A stretch of 64,000 nt of DNA from Planctomycetota bacterium. GTDB taxonomy: Bacteria > Planctomycetota > Phycisphaerae > Sedimentisphaerales > Anaerobacaceae. The position numbers and the translations under genes were made by a program. The DNA lies in NCBI GenBank assembly GCA_013349615.1, contig DUZJ01000003.1, positions 21,437-85,436 of the forward strand, in the 5' to 3' direction. Of this stretch, positions 17,896-26,771 are shown one piece after another (the first letter of the stretch is position 1; every line of letters begins with the position of its first letter). The notes under the pieces were generated by a model. That model did not search any database. It saw only the letters and a program-made list of their open reading frames with translations, and was not told the origin of the DNA.

Positions 17896-18297
17896 ATGAT
17901 ATACTATTTGATATTCATAATCATCTTGTTGGTTGTAGTAATTCTTAGTGATACCAATACCTGGTCACCTTTTCAATCTGAACAAGTGAAAGAGATATGC
18001 TCACGCATGACCAGAGGCGAGCGCAGAGCCGCAATTAAAAGAGGGGCTTTGTGGGGGCTTCTCATCGGCATAATCCCAGGTTCAATTGGGCTCATTTGTG
18101 GGCCAATCATCTTTAGATCGGCATTGTTAGGTGTGATGTTTTGTGCTTTGATAACTCCTCTTATAGCTTTCGTACTATGGAAAAAGTGGTTGCCACATGT
18201 TAATAAATCGCAACAGACCTTCCTTGCTTCCACCGAATGGGCAAGAAGTCAAGGCATCAAAGCAGATGGTATTCGATTATTTAGTTGGCAGAAATGA
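17896..18297 (+). CDS. Small membrane protein of unknown function
   Basis: A 133-residue protein with an N-terminal membrane helix (YYLIFIIILLVVVIL), a basic amphipathic stretch (SRMTRGERRAAIKRG) and two further hydrophobic segments (LLIGIIPGSIGLICGPIIF; LLGVMFCALITPLIAFVLW). The ATG follows CAGGAG and a promoter-like sequence, so it is probably a real gene. I do not recognise the family. It lies inside the interval bounded by the two 39-bp direct repeats. Confidence 0.6.
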   Translation: MIYYLIFIIILLVVVILSDTNTWSPFQSEQVKEICSRMTRGERRAAIKRGALWGLLIGIIPGSIGLICGPIIFRSALLGVMFCALITPLIAFVLWKKWLPHVNKSQQTFLASTEWARSQGIKADGIRLFSWQK

Positions 18298-18407
18298 TCG
18301 CATGAATGCGGCAATCAGAGCCGCCCAAATAATGTATCAATGCTTTGTCATAATCTGTCTCCTTCGATCTAAGCGTTCTTTCGCAACAAAATTGAGAAAG
18401 AAGCCTC

Positions 18408-18446
18408 TTTTCCTGAATTGACCACGGTCTAATGCTTACCTTATAG
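18408..18446. repeat. 39-bp direct repeat, copy 2 (promoter-like)
   Basis: Identical to 15633-15671. On the plus strand TTGACC (18418-18423) and TTATAG (18441-18446) are 17 bases apart, a plausible promoter for the gene at 18684. Confidence 0.75.
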
Positions 18447-18683
18447 CACCTTTCAGACCACCACTATTGATAATCGTTACTCTTCCAGCAATAACTATAT
18501 AAGGAATCATATAAATTTGCAATAGTAAAATTAAGAGAAGTCAAAAGGCAAACAGGAAAATCCTTTGACGTAAACAAGATTACGCGGGTACAATTCAAAC
18601 AAATAACAGGCAAAAAATGTGAAAGATTGGGCCTTATTTGCTAAAATATTACGAACAATACATACCTGATTTGGAAGGTGGTC

Positions 18684-19289
18684 ATGGCTATCAGTAAACA
18701 GACATCGGAAAAGATTATCTATGGAGTTCTTATAGCAATAACAGTGGGAATAGCAAAGCACATCTATCGCAAACTAAGCAGACCGGCCAATCACATTTTT
18801 CTTGCCGTAGTGAATTTGTTCTATTCGATACTTGTCTTTCTGTTATTGATGTCATTTGTTGCCGGCAGAACCAAAGTAATATCTGAAACCTTTCCTCAAT
18901 TCAGAATCTTCACGAATTCATGGCTGCTTGTCCCATTTGGGATTGTGACTCTTGCCTTCATATATATTTTTCTAATTCTGCTTCTGCGGTGGTATTTTGA
19001 AAAGAAACCTTTAAGTGAAATCGCCGGGATTTTTGTGAAGTCTATAGCTAAAGGTACAAAGGCCGCAAAAAATACAGTTGCTGCGGTCGTCAAAGCCGGC
19101 GCTGCAGGTGCGAAGAAAGCAGCAAAAAAAATAGGGCGTGGGGCAGCCGCTGTTACACGAGTAACCGTTAGAGGCGTCGGAAAAGGTGGCTCTGTTGTCA
19201 AGAAAATTATCACAACTGTAATCAGGAAACCTGTCGGCCAAAAGCCTGAGCAGGAAATTGATTCCGCTCAAGACACGCAGAACCAGTAG
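18684..19289 (+). CDS. Membrane protein with a histone-H1-like Lys/Ala-rich tail
   Basis: A 201-residue protein. Two clear hydrophobic segments (about 37-60 and 80-102) and a weaker one (12-25) are followed by a long cytoplasmic-type tail from about residue 118. The tail is rich in Lys, Ala, Gly and Arg (IAKGTKAAKNTVAAVVKAG, AGAKKAAKKIGRGAAAVTR), resembling the basic tails of H1-like bacterial proteins. It then ends in an acidic, Gln-rich segment. Such a tail could bind DNA or another polyanion at the membrane; this is inference. The start at 18684 fits GGAAGG six bases upstream better than the GTG at 18678. Family not recognised. Confidence 0.65.
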   Translation: MAISKQTSEKIIYGVLIAITVGIAKHIYRKLSRPANHIFLAVVNLFYSILVFLLLMSFVAGRTKVISETFPQFRIFTNSWLLVPFGIVTLAFIYIFLILLLRWYFEKKPLSEIAGIFVKSIAKGTKAAKNTVAAVVKAGAAGAKKAAKKIGRGAAAVTRVTVRGVGKGGSVVKKIITTVIRKPVGQKPEQEIDSAQDTQNQ

Positions 19290-19348
19290 CCGACGCGTCG
19301 CCAAATCTGAAATTTGAAATTTGAAATCTGAACTTGTGCAATCCGTAG

Positions 19349-19801
19349 TTAATCTGCCTTCATCAGATTATCATATTCAATCTCGAACCGCAACTTGTGC
19401 TTGACTTCTTCCTCGGCCAGCGACAGAAGTGTTTCGCGCGCATCTTCGCTTGTAACTCTTGCCGACAAATCCACGTAGAGTCTAAACGATGATTCTTCCT
19501 TCTGCATCGCCATAAGGAGCATGTCCTTGTAATCCATATCGATGTCGGAATCAGTTATCCCGATAGCACCCTCATCTCCAATATCCAGCTCTTCCGTTGC
19601 CGTTACGACTCTGCCGGATTTTATGACCTCCAGTTCGAGTCTGGCCTTGTGCTCTATTTCTTCACCGGCCAGGTCCTCAAAGACCTTACGCATCTCGGCA
19701 GTTTGCGCCCGGGCCGCAAGTGCCAAATAAAACTTATTGGCGTCCTCTTCCCTGGCGATTGCCAGGTCCAGAATCTCATCATCAGACTCAAATTCGACCA
19801 T
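19349..19801 (-). CDS. Ferritin-like diiron protein (rubrerythrin-type four-helix domain)
   Basis: A 150-residue protein made of two halves, each with the di-iron ligand pattern of ferritin-like proteins. The first half has Glu18/Glu19 (AREEDANKFY) and E48-x-x-H51; the second has Glu102/103 (KEESSFRLY) and E132-x-x-H135. There is no rubredoxin zinc/iron domain, so it is a reduced rubrerythrin-like protein. The likely role is iron handling or peroxide reduction in an anaerobe. A good AAGGG precedes the ATG. It is transcribed towards the preceding gene. Confidence 0.8.
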   Translation of the reverse strand: MVEFESDDEILDLAIAREEDANKFYLALAARAQTAEMRKVFEDLAGEEIEHKARLELEVIKSGRVVTATEELDIGDEGAIGITDSDIDMDYKDMLLMAMQKEESSFRLYVDLSARVTSEDARETLLSLAEEEVKHKLRFEIEYDNLMKAD

Positions 19802-20091
19802 CTTTCAGCCCTTTTTGTAATTGTCCATTCCTAACCGAACCTTACCAGAACAAACCTCTACAACACTATCGGCTTGAAAGCGTAAAATATGCGAAATCTT
19901 CTAATGCGTCAACTAAAATCGTCGCTCGTCGCTTGTGAGTCGTGGCTCTTGAGGTACGGCTGCTTAATTTGTATCTTTGACATTTCGTGGTTGCTTTTTT
20001 CGTGCAGGCCGGATAGAATATCGACATAATGTGAATTTTGACGGCACACATTTCCGGCAAGGGTTTTCTTAAAAGATAAGGAATAAACAGA

Positions 20092-20469
20092 ATGGATATT
20101 TATGTTGGTAATTTGTCATCGGATACCACCCGAGACGACTTAATAGAAATTTTCGAAAAGTTCGGCCAGGTTATAGAGGTCCGTTTGATAACGAACAAGT
20201 TCGGCGTTAAATCAAAAAAATACGCCTTTGTCGAAATGCCGTCTGAAGATGAAGCACAGAAGGCTATTGAAGAAATGAACGAAAAGGAGCTCAAAGAACA
20301 TACTTTGAGTGTCAGCGTGGCCAAACCAAAGAACCCTCGCACACGGAAAACCAAAAGTGGCAAAAGAAAAAAACGAGGCGGCAAAGGAAAACGGGCCGTC
20401 TATGGCGGCGAAGACCGGGATGATTCCGTCAGCATCCGTCGCTATCGCCGGCGCCCTAAAGCCAGATAA
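20092..20469 (+). CDS. RRM-type RNA-binding protein
   Basis: A 125-residue protein. The single RNA-recognition motif (1-78) has RNP2 IYVGNL (3-8) and RNP1 KKYAFVEM (42-49), followed by a very basic tail (KTKSGKRKKRGGKGKR) and a short Arg-rich end. Bacterial RRM proteins of this small type are known from cyanobacteria and planctomycetes and are often linked to cold response. The binding target is unknown. It is an isolated gene. Confidence 0.9.
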   Translation: MDIYVGNLSSDTTRDDLIEIFEKFGQVIEVRLITNKFGVKSKKYAFVEMPSEDEAQKAIEEMNEKELKEHTLSVSVAKPKNPRTRKTKSGKRKKRGGKGKRAVYGGEDRDDSVSIRRYRRRPKAR

Positions 20470-20831
20470 AAAAAACCGGCAGCGATGAATGATTAGAAAC
20501 CTGCCGAGGCGCCATTAATTACCGTCAAAATATAAAATTTGTACTGAGCACAACCGAAGCAATCCAGCATTTAACAATTCACCAATTCACTAATCCTCTA
20601 ATTCTCTGTGTTCTCTTTGCCTGATAATTCAATCTCCTTTGTGTCTTTTTGCCTTTGTGGCTAATTCCGGAAAGTTCAAACCGGCAAACTACCTATGATA
20701 TTTCTTCGCGGCTTTTTTGAACCTTTTAGATGCACAAGATAGACCTTTACCACCAATTTTCACTAATTCATTTATTTAGTTTTAGTTTCGTATTCGCGCC
20801 GGTTCGTGTGAATTTGTGGCTAACTTCAATA
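20470..20831. other. Spacer with dispersed-repeat debris
   Basis: No gene. Sequences such as CTTTGTGTCTTTTTGCCTTTGTGGC and TTCGTGTGAATTTGTGGCTAAC resemble the dispersed motif upstream of ntpA (8300-8320). Confidence 0.45.
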
Positions 20832-21626
20832 CTATTGTTCCGGCAGCTCGCGAATCCAGATATTGCGGAATCGCACTGGGCTGCCGTGGTCCTGAAGACT
20901 AATCGGCAGCTTGTCTTCATGCCTGCGATACTGTGGGTTCTTCACCTTGTGTCCCGAAGGGCCCCAGTATTCGACATTGTTTTGCACGACAATGCCGTTG
21001 TGCAGCACGGTGATGCGGGCTCGGCGGATTAACTTGCCGCCCTCGTCGAACTTCGGCGCAAGGAAGCTGATATCGTACGTCTGCCACTCGCCGGGCTTTC
21101 GGCAGGCGTTAACAATCGGCCGGTACTGGCCATACAGTGACGCCGCCTGCCCGTCCGCGTAGGTCCTGTTATCTTTATAATTGTCCGCCGTATAAGAATC
21201 GAGCACCTGCACCTCGTACCTGCCCATAAAATAGACGCCGCTGTTCCCCCGGCTTTGACTTGTCCCCTTTGCCGGTGTCGGCGAAGCCCACTCGATATGA
21301 AGTTGGCAGTTGCCGAACGATTTCTTCGTCCGAATACCACCGCCTTTCTTGACTATCTCCATATAACCGTTTTCGACCTTCCATTTTAGTTTCCCGCTCA
21401 CCCATTCCGATAGTGCCTTGTCCTTGCCGTCGAAAAGGACAATCGCATCCGAAGGCGGCTTGGCGGGGTCGTCTTCCGGCGTGATGACCGGCGGCAGCAG
21501 GGCCGGGTCCATATCATGCACAGTCTCGTAAGGCGGACGCCTGCCCGCATAGCTGCTGATGGCCAGAACCAAAGCCACTAACAGCAGGCAAACTGAAATC
21601 CTCATCACCATGGATTTCTCTTTCAT
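20832..21626 (-). CDS. Secreted single-domain DUF1080 protein
   Basis: A 264-residue exported protein with one DUF1080 domain. A signal peptide (residues 8-27) is followed by SDAIVLFDGKDKALSEW, then CQLHIEWASP, GNSGVYFMGRYEVQVLDSY and the C-terminal FRNIWIRELPEQ. The domain is a concanavalin-like sandwich found in 3-keto-disaccharide hydrolases. The ATG has GGGAGG upstream. It lies just downstream of the heparinase-like gene on the same strand and may act on the same glycan. Confidence 0.88.
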   Translation of the reverse strand: MKEKSMVMRISVCLLLVALVLAISSYAGRRPPYETVHDMDPALLPPVITPEDDPAKPPSDAIVLFDGKDKALSEWVSGKLKWKVENGYMEIVKKGGGIRTKKSFGNCQLHIEWASPTPAKGTSQSRGNSGVYFMGRYEVQVLDSYTADNYKDNRTYADGQAASLYGQYRPIVNACRKPGEWQTYDISFLAPKFDEGGKLIRRARITVLHNGIVVQNNVEYWGPSGHKVKNPQYRRHEDKLPISLQDHGSPVRFRNIWIRELPEQ

Positions 21627-21807
21627 AACTACCTCCCTTTTTCTATTATTAACCGATGTTACTCAAACAATTCCGCCCGGCTACGCCGCAGGGCTTAAGT
21701 ACTGTAATAATACTCGATTTGCTCTCCCGTTTCCAGTCCTTTTGTGAAAATTCTGACAACTGCCGCTGTATCTTACGAACTTGATTGTTCGGTTTTGTTT
21801 TGTCCTT

Positions 21808-24216
21808 TTACTTAGGCGGCACACAATAGTACAGATATCCCCGTACAAATGACGCCTTCTGATTTTTGCCGTTGACCACCAGCTTCGGCTGACCTCCGAT
21901 GGGCAATCTCATGGCCCGCATATCACCCTGGACCTCGACTTTGTCCCTGCCGATACGAAGGTATGCCCAGTCGGCAAAGGTAAAGCTCTCGCGGTCACTG
22001 GCAAGGGTAAGAGGCTGCTCATAGTTGTCACCTAATCGCAGCATCAGTCGGTCGTCGATTCCGGTATCATACTTACCCTCGATAGCCACGGCCACACCCC
22101 CATCTGTTTGCTCAATGGTTCTGAAATCGTATATGTTGGACTTGCCCCCCTCGAACGGTTCATGCAGCGCAACAAAGGTCGTACCGGCAGCTTCACGTTC
22201 CGCCGCGATTGTCACGCCGCCCACCTCACTCGGCATCTCCTTATATTGCTGTTGTCCTTTCTCGTCCCTGGATCTTCGCACTATCAGCGGCGTCTGCGCA
22301 GTGTAGGCGGTTGTATTGTCCCCGCCGAGCATCTGAAGCCGCACGCCAATCCTCCGCTCATACCACTTTTTCGGAAGTTTCGCCTTGCTTGGGTCGTCCA
22401 GCGCACATCTTTGTTCGCAGGTAACGGACCACTGCTTATTCCCCGCCTTGTATGCCCGTACCTTGTTCAGCGGACTTAGGTCTTTTGGAAGTTTAGAGTC
22501 CTTCCACCCGTTTGCTTTCTGTACCTGGCCGAGCGCGTGGATGAGCCAATAATACGAGTGCTCCTTATTCCCTGCCAACCGCGTAACGTCTAAGCAATAT
22601 TCCTTTGTCAGCATCAGGCAGCGCGTCAGGTCCACACCATCGAAGACCTTATCGCTGCGGGCAGCGACAAATTTCACAGGCTTGGTAAATGCCTGGCGTG
22701 TCCTTGTTGCGCTCGTGAACTTTGGCTCAGCGCCATCGACCGTTACGCCACAGTGGCTCTGGATACTGCGCGACCAGTCCTGGGCATAGCCCGGCGTAAC
22801 CTGGCGGTTCAGATATATTGGCCGATTGAAAGCATAGAAGCCCGTAAGAGAGAAGCAGTCGATAACGTTGTGCGCATAATTAGTAGCTAACCTCATCGCC
22901 ACTGCCGGCGCCGGCGACTCCCAGTAGCTCGGACTCTCATCGGCACGAAGTATAACAAGACCACGCTGCGGCCAAACCGCCGATGGTGCAGGCGGTGCTT
23001 TGACCCTGGCCGGGTCAATGGGGTCAAGTCCAAAGAAAAGCGAAGGAAAGTATTTTTCCTCATCCGGCCCACGCATCTGCGCCAGGAAATAATCGAACCC
23101 AACTTCCGGCCACCGGGCCTGCCCGATCTCAAACCAAAATGGGACCTGCATCTTCGGCGTAAATCCGCCGTACCCGTCCCACTGCGAGTGCTTGCCACGA
23201 ACCACACCGCCCCACGCCCCGTGCGCCTTCCACAGCACATTGCCACCAGTGCCGTCAGGCGTATAACCCATCACGATGCTGTACTGAAAGGCCGGGGACG
23301 GCAAATTCCACGACTGGCTCGAACCACTCTGCCTCAGGTCGCCAATGGTAAGCATCGGATATTGTGGACGGTTGCTTCCCACATCCACCCGTGGGTAGCC
23401 CAGGTGGATGAGGCTTTCGATATGACCACGCATAGTTGCGCCGCCTTTTCCCTTGTACCCGTACCCTAATTCGCCGAGTCCCAATCGTTCCACGGCCCGG
23501 CAGTACAAAAGCATCGCGCCAGGCGTCGACCCCATCTTACCGAACTCTTCGCTGTAGAAGCCGCTGTCGCACAGATACTCATCGAAATACCACTTCCACG
23601 AACCGTACGCCGCCCACACCTTGCGAATAAGTTTTTCATCCCCCAGCGCCGCAGCCATCAGGTTCGCGCTCACTTTCCATGGCCAGATGATGTTCGGCAG
23701 CCAGTTAGTACGTGTGTACTTGCGGGCGTCGTAACGCGAGAAGTTTTTGGAATCGTTGAAGATTTTGGGGTCAAGGATCGTACGCTTGAAAATCCGGTTA
23801 TCGATATATATACGGAAGCACTCTTCAACTTCCTTCCGCTCACTGGGCGTAAGTGAGTCGTACAGCAAATCATATCTTATCACGTTGATATATTGGGCGG
23901 CTCCTCTCGGTATAGCCGACCTTGCCATCCGCATTAGTTCCTTCTTGTCCTTCTCAGCCGCTTCTTTGTCACCCATAACCGCATGCCGAAACAAATTGCC
24001 GAAACTCCCTTCGTGCCGCTCCGGATTATTGACTAATTTCTCGCAGGCCGCCTTCGCCCACGCATCAGTCTCGATTTTTTTGCGGATTGTGGCGATGTCT
24101 TGTTTGTCCCAGAGAATAAAAGGCCGCTCCATCACCAACGCCGCACTGGATAAGAGCATCGTCCCCACAATTCCACATAAAAACGCCGACCACAATGCCG
24201 TGTTTGTGCTTTGCAT
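21808..24216 (-). CDS. Large secreted protein resembling heparinase II/III-type polysaccharide lyases
   Basis: An 802-residue protein with a signal peptide (MQSTNTALWSAFLCGIVGTM). The first ~370 residues are helical and Trp/Tyr-rich (LLYDSLTPSERKEVEE; WLPNIIWPWKVSANLMAAALGD), suggesting an (alpha/alpha) toroid. The rest is beta-rich, with NYAHNVIDCFSLTGFYAFNRP where lyases of this fold carry a catalytic histidine. That architecture suggests a lyase for uronic-acid polysaccharides, but I cannot confirm the family. The frame is open to a GTG at 24267; the ATG at 24216 is chosen for its signal peptide and AAAGGA. Confidence 0.55.
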   Translation of the reverse strand: MQSTNTALWSAFLCGIVGTMLLSSAALVMERPFILWDKQDIATIRKKIETDAWAKAACEKLVNNPERHEGSFGNLFRHAVMGDKEAAEKDKKELMRMARSAIPRGAAQYINVIRYDLLYDSLTPSERKEVEECFRIYIDNRIFKRTILDPKIFNDSKNFSRYDARKYTRTNWLPNIIWPWKVSANLMAAALGDEKLIRKVWAAYGSWKWYFDEYLCDSGFYSEEFGKMGSTPGAMLLYCRAVERLGLGELGYGYKGKGGATMRGHIESLIHLGYPRVDVGSNRPQYPMLTIGDLRQSGSSQSWNLPSPAFQYSIVMGYTPDGTGGNVLWKAHGAWGGVVRGKHSQWDGYGGFTPKMQVPFWFEIGQARWPEVGFDYFLAQMRGPDEEKYFPSLFFGLDPIDPARVKAPPAPSAVWPQRGLVILRADESPSYWESPAPAVAMRLATNYAHNVIDCFSLTGFYAFNRPIYLNRQVTPGYAQDWSRSIQSHCGVTVDGAEPKFTSATRTRQAFTKPVKFVAARSDKVFDGVDLTRCLMLTKEYCLDVTRLAGNKEHSYYWLIHALGQVQKANGWKDSKLPKDLSPLNKVRAYKAGNKQWSVTCEQRCALDDPSKAKLPKKWYERRIGVRLQMLGGDNTTAYTAQTPLIVRRSRDEKGQQQYKEMPSEVGGVTIAAEREAAGTTFVALHEPFEGGKSNIYDFRTIEQTDGGVAVAIEGKYDTGIDDRLMLRLGDNYEQPLTLASDRESFTFADWAYLRIGRDKVEVQGDMRAMRLPIGGQPKLVVNGKNQKASFVRGYLYYCVPPK

Positions 24217-24317
24217 GTCGCTGATTTCCTTTACTTCCAAAGACCGACTATTTATGAAAACCTCCACGCCATCGAGGCTGATAATTTGCTCAACGACTGT
24301 GTCTTTCCATTTTCACG

Positions 24318-24346
24318 ATAATATCGAAATCCCCCGCGAATTGCAA
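24318..24346 (-). promoter_or_regulatory. Sigma70-type promoter for the lyase-like gene
   Basis: On the minus strand, TTGCAA, a 17-base spacer, then TATTAT, about 100 bases before the ATG at 24216. The remaining 24217-24586 holds only a REP-type repeat near 24392. Confidence 0.45.
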
Positions 24347-24586
24347 CTTCATCCCCAAATCTGAAATTTGAAATGTGAATTCCAAATCCTGTCCCGAACG
24401 CAGTCGAGGGGTCTACATTCTCAATTCTACTTTCCCCCATACCCGCATCTATTCATTAACGCATTCACGCATCTACGAGTCACGAATATCTTGGTATCGA
24501 GAATCGTGCATCTACCCAGCTATTCCTCTTCCAGCCATTTCTCCGCAATAACTACAAAGTCAAGGAACTTAATTATTCTGTCGTGG

Positions 24587-26233
24587 TTACGGCGGTGGGG
24601 GATCGGGCATCCAGACCTCTACATTAACAGGCGAGGACGTTCCTGGAAGCCCCTCTTCGTCCCATGCCGTGGCTGTCAGAACGTGCCAGCCAAGCGAGTA
24701 CCCCTGCCAGAGATAATTCCAGCCGTCACTTCCATCCGGGTCCTCGCCCAGCTTCAGGTCATTGGCGAAAAACTCAACACGAACTACAATACCATCGTAG
24801 TCGTTTGCCTCAGCCATAATCATTGTCTGCGGCGGGACACCACCAACCATCAGTCGCGCACCGTCATCAGGATACGTTATCCAAACTGTAGGCGGCTTAT
24901 TCTCTGCTCCATAATCTTCTAACCAGTGTAGAGCCAAAAAGCCTAAGTCCTTGAAGTTCACTATTCCGTCCTTGTCAATATCACCGGCAGGGTAAGTTCT
25001 CAGGTAGGGATATGTCTGGTTCTCACCGATGTTCCATACGTTGATAAAATCCCAGTCTTCGAAGGTGGACTGCATCTGCATCTCGGCCGTGGTCTTGCCC
25101 GTTCCACCTGTACTTGTAGTCTGCCCGCTGGTTTCAGTATCCCAGAATGAAGCGTCGACCGTGCCCTCACTATATCCTACCAGGCCGCCCACATTATTTG
25201 GCCCCGTAACACTGCCTGTCGAATAACAGTTGGTGATTATCCCATCCTGATCATTATCTCCCACCAAACCGCCGACGCCATTTGCTCCCGAAGCATTGCC
25301 TAATGAATAGCAGTTGGTGATTGTCCCTTCCTGATCATTATCTCCCACCAAACCGCCGACGTCTTTTATTCCCAAAACGCTGCCTGACGAATAGCAATTG
25401 TTGATCGTGGCATGATTATGTCCCACAAATGCGCCAACATTATTTTGTCCCGACACGCTGCTCATCGAATAGCTGTTGATGATCGTGGCAAGATAGTAAT
25501 TACAGCCCACCAGTCCGCCGATACAACTATTTCCTTCTGTAACACTGCCTTTAACACTGCCTCCAGAATAACAGTTGGTGATTGTTCCTTCCTCATTACG
25601 TCCAACCAGGCCGCCGAGAAATGAACGTCCCGAAACGCTGCTCATAGAATAGCAGCTCGTGATTGTGCCAGCTGCATTTTCCCCAACCAGCCCGCCAACG
25701 TAATAACGTCCTGAGACTCGTCCACCTTCAACGTAGCAATTAGAAGCAATCCCATCTCTGAGATATCCAAAGAGTGCACCGACAAACAATCCCGCTCCCG
25801 CATCAACATTAGGGTCAATCAGTCCCAGATTCTTAATCTCTGCATTAGGATCATCAACGTACCCGAAAAGCCCTATATGCTCCCTGTCGTTTGAATCCCA
25901 GGTAAAGTTTACAATCGTATGGTCGTTACCATCAAATATACCGGTGAAGGGATGTTCTACCCATCCTTCATCGTAATAACGCTCCCCTGTAATATTGAAC
26001 TCCGTCCCCGTATACCCACTCAGGTCGATATCCGCCATCAACTTGAAACACTTGTCCCAGTCATTAGCATCAGCCCCTATAGCCTGCATATCATTAGCGT
26101 CACGTATCTGATATGGGTCATTAGGCTCTCCACTACCGCCTCCGTATTTTGCCTGAGCCGACAAACAACAACAGCAGATAACAACCAATACAGTGATTTC
26201 CCACAACAGGCTTGAAGTTCTCGTCTCACTCAT
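24587..26233 (-). CDS. Secreted GLUG-repeat protein with dockerin-like segment and Ig domain
   Basis: A 548-residue exported protein. After the signal peptide (ending LSAQA) comes a stretch with about eight GLUG-type repeats (VGGLVGENAAGTITSCYSM and similar). Then follow the usual end cap TGGTGKTTAEMQ, a dockerin-like EF-hand (GDIDKDGIVNFKDLGFLALHWL) and a bacterial Ig-like domain (PPTVWITYPDDGARL). GLUG repeats are beta-helical surface/adhesion modules. The frame extends to 26389, but 26233 is chosen for its signal peptide and GGAGAAGGA site. Confidence 0.85.
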   Translation of the reverse strand: MSETRTSSLLWEITVLVVICCCCLSAQAKYGGGSGEPNDPYQIRDANDMQAIGADANDWDKCFKLMADIDLSGYTGTEFNITGERYYDEGWVEHPFTGIFDGNDHTIVNFTWDSNDREHIGLFGYVDDPNAEIKNLGLIDPNVDAGAGLFVGALFGYLRDGIASNCYVEGGRVSGRYYVGGLVGENAAGTITSCYSMSSVSGRSFLGGLVGRNEEGTITNCYSGGSVKGSVTEGNSCIGGLVGCNYYLATIINSYSMSSVSGQNNVGAFVGHNHATINNCYSSGSVLGIKDVGGLVGDNDQEGTITNCYSLGNASGANGVGGLVGDNDQDGIITNCYSTGSVTGPNNVGGLVGYSEGTVDASFWDTETSGQTTSTGGTGKTTAEMQMQSTFEDWDFINVWNIGENQTYPYLRTYPAGDIDKDGIVNFKDLGFLALHWLEDYGAENKPPTVWITYPDDGARLMVGGVPPQTMIMAEANDYDGIVVRVEFFANDLKLGEDPDGSDGWNYLWQGYSLGWHVLTATAWDEEGLPGTSSPVNVEVWMPDPPPP

Positions 26234-26344
26234 CCTTTTTACATCCTTCTCCCCATACCTCATTTTCCAGCCGATTTCCGCAAAAAAACACGCCCACACT
26301 CGCACAAAAAAGCAAAGAAGTCCTCTCAGAAAAGCCGAATAGCC

Positions 26345-26373
26345 ACCATACCATAGTTCCGGGGACTTGTCAA
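26345..26373 (-). promoter_or_regulatory. Sigma70-type promoter of the GLUG gene
   Basis: On the minus strand a perfect TTGACA, 17 bases, then TATGGT, 112 bases before the ATG at 26233. The spacer 26374-26771 otherwise shows only a REP-type repeat at 26634-26657. Confidence 0.55.
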
Positions 26374-26771
26374 ACCAAAAAAAATGCAAAAATGGGGACA
26401 GGGATTCACCTCGTTTTGTGTTTTTGAATTATGAGAATTTGAATTTGCTTCGTATTTCCACCGTAAGGTGTTCTCCCTGGGAGTCCTTACGAAATGTGGA
26501 GTGCTTAGGATTTCGAGTTTGTGCGAATTACGCTTCACACTTGGCAAGATTTGCTTTTTTAAAAAAGTTTGGGCTCCAGCTCCAAAAGGAACTGAAGCCC
26601 ATTTTCCCGGCTAACCGCTTTCCACTACACGTTCGTCCTGACCTTGTCGAAGGACTAATCGCGTTAAGCGGCTCTCCCCAGAAAAAATTAACTAATCGCC
26701 TTATAGTTTTGAATTTCTAATTTCGTAAATTCGAATCTGTTTCGGATTTCGTATCTTCCCGTAAACCGTCT

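Noticed and set aside
15633..18446. Composite transposon bounded by 39-bp repeats
   Set aside because: The repeats are direct, no transposase lies between them and no target-site duplication is visible. Kept only as a possible recombination boundary.
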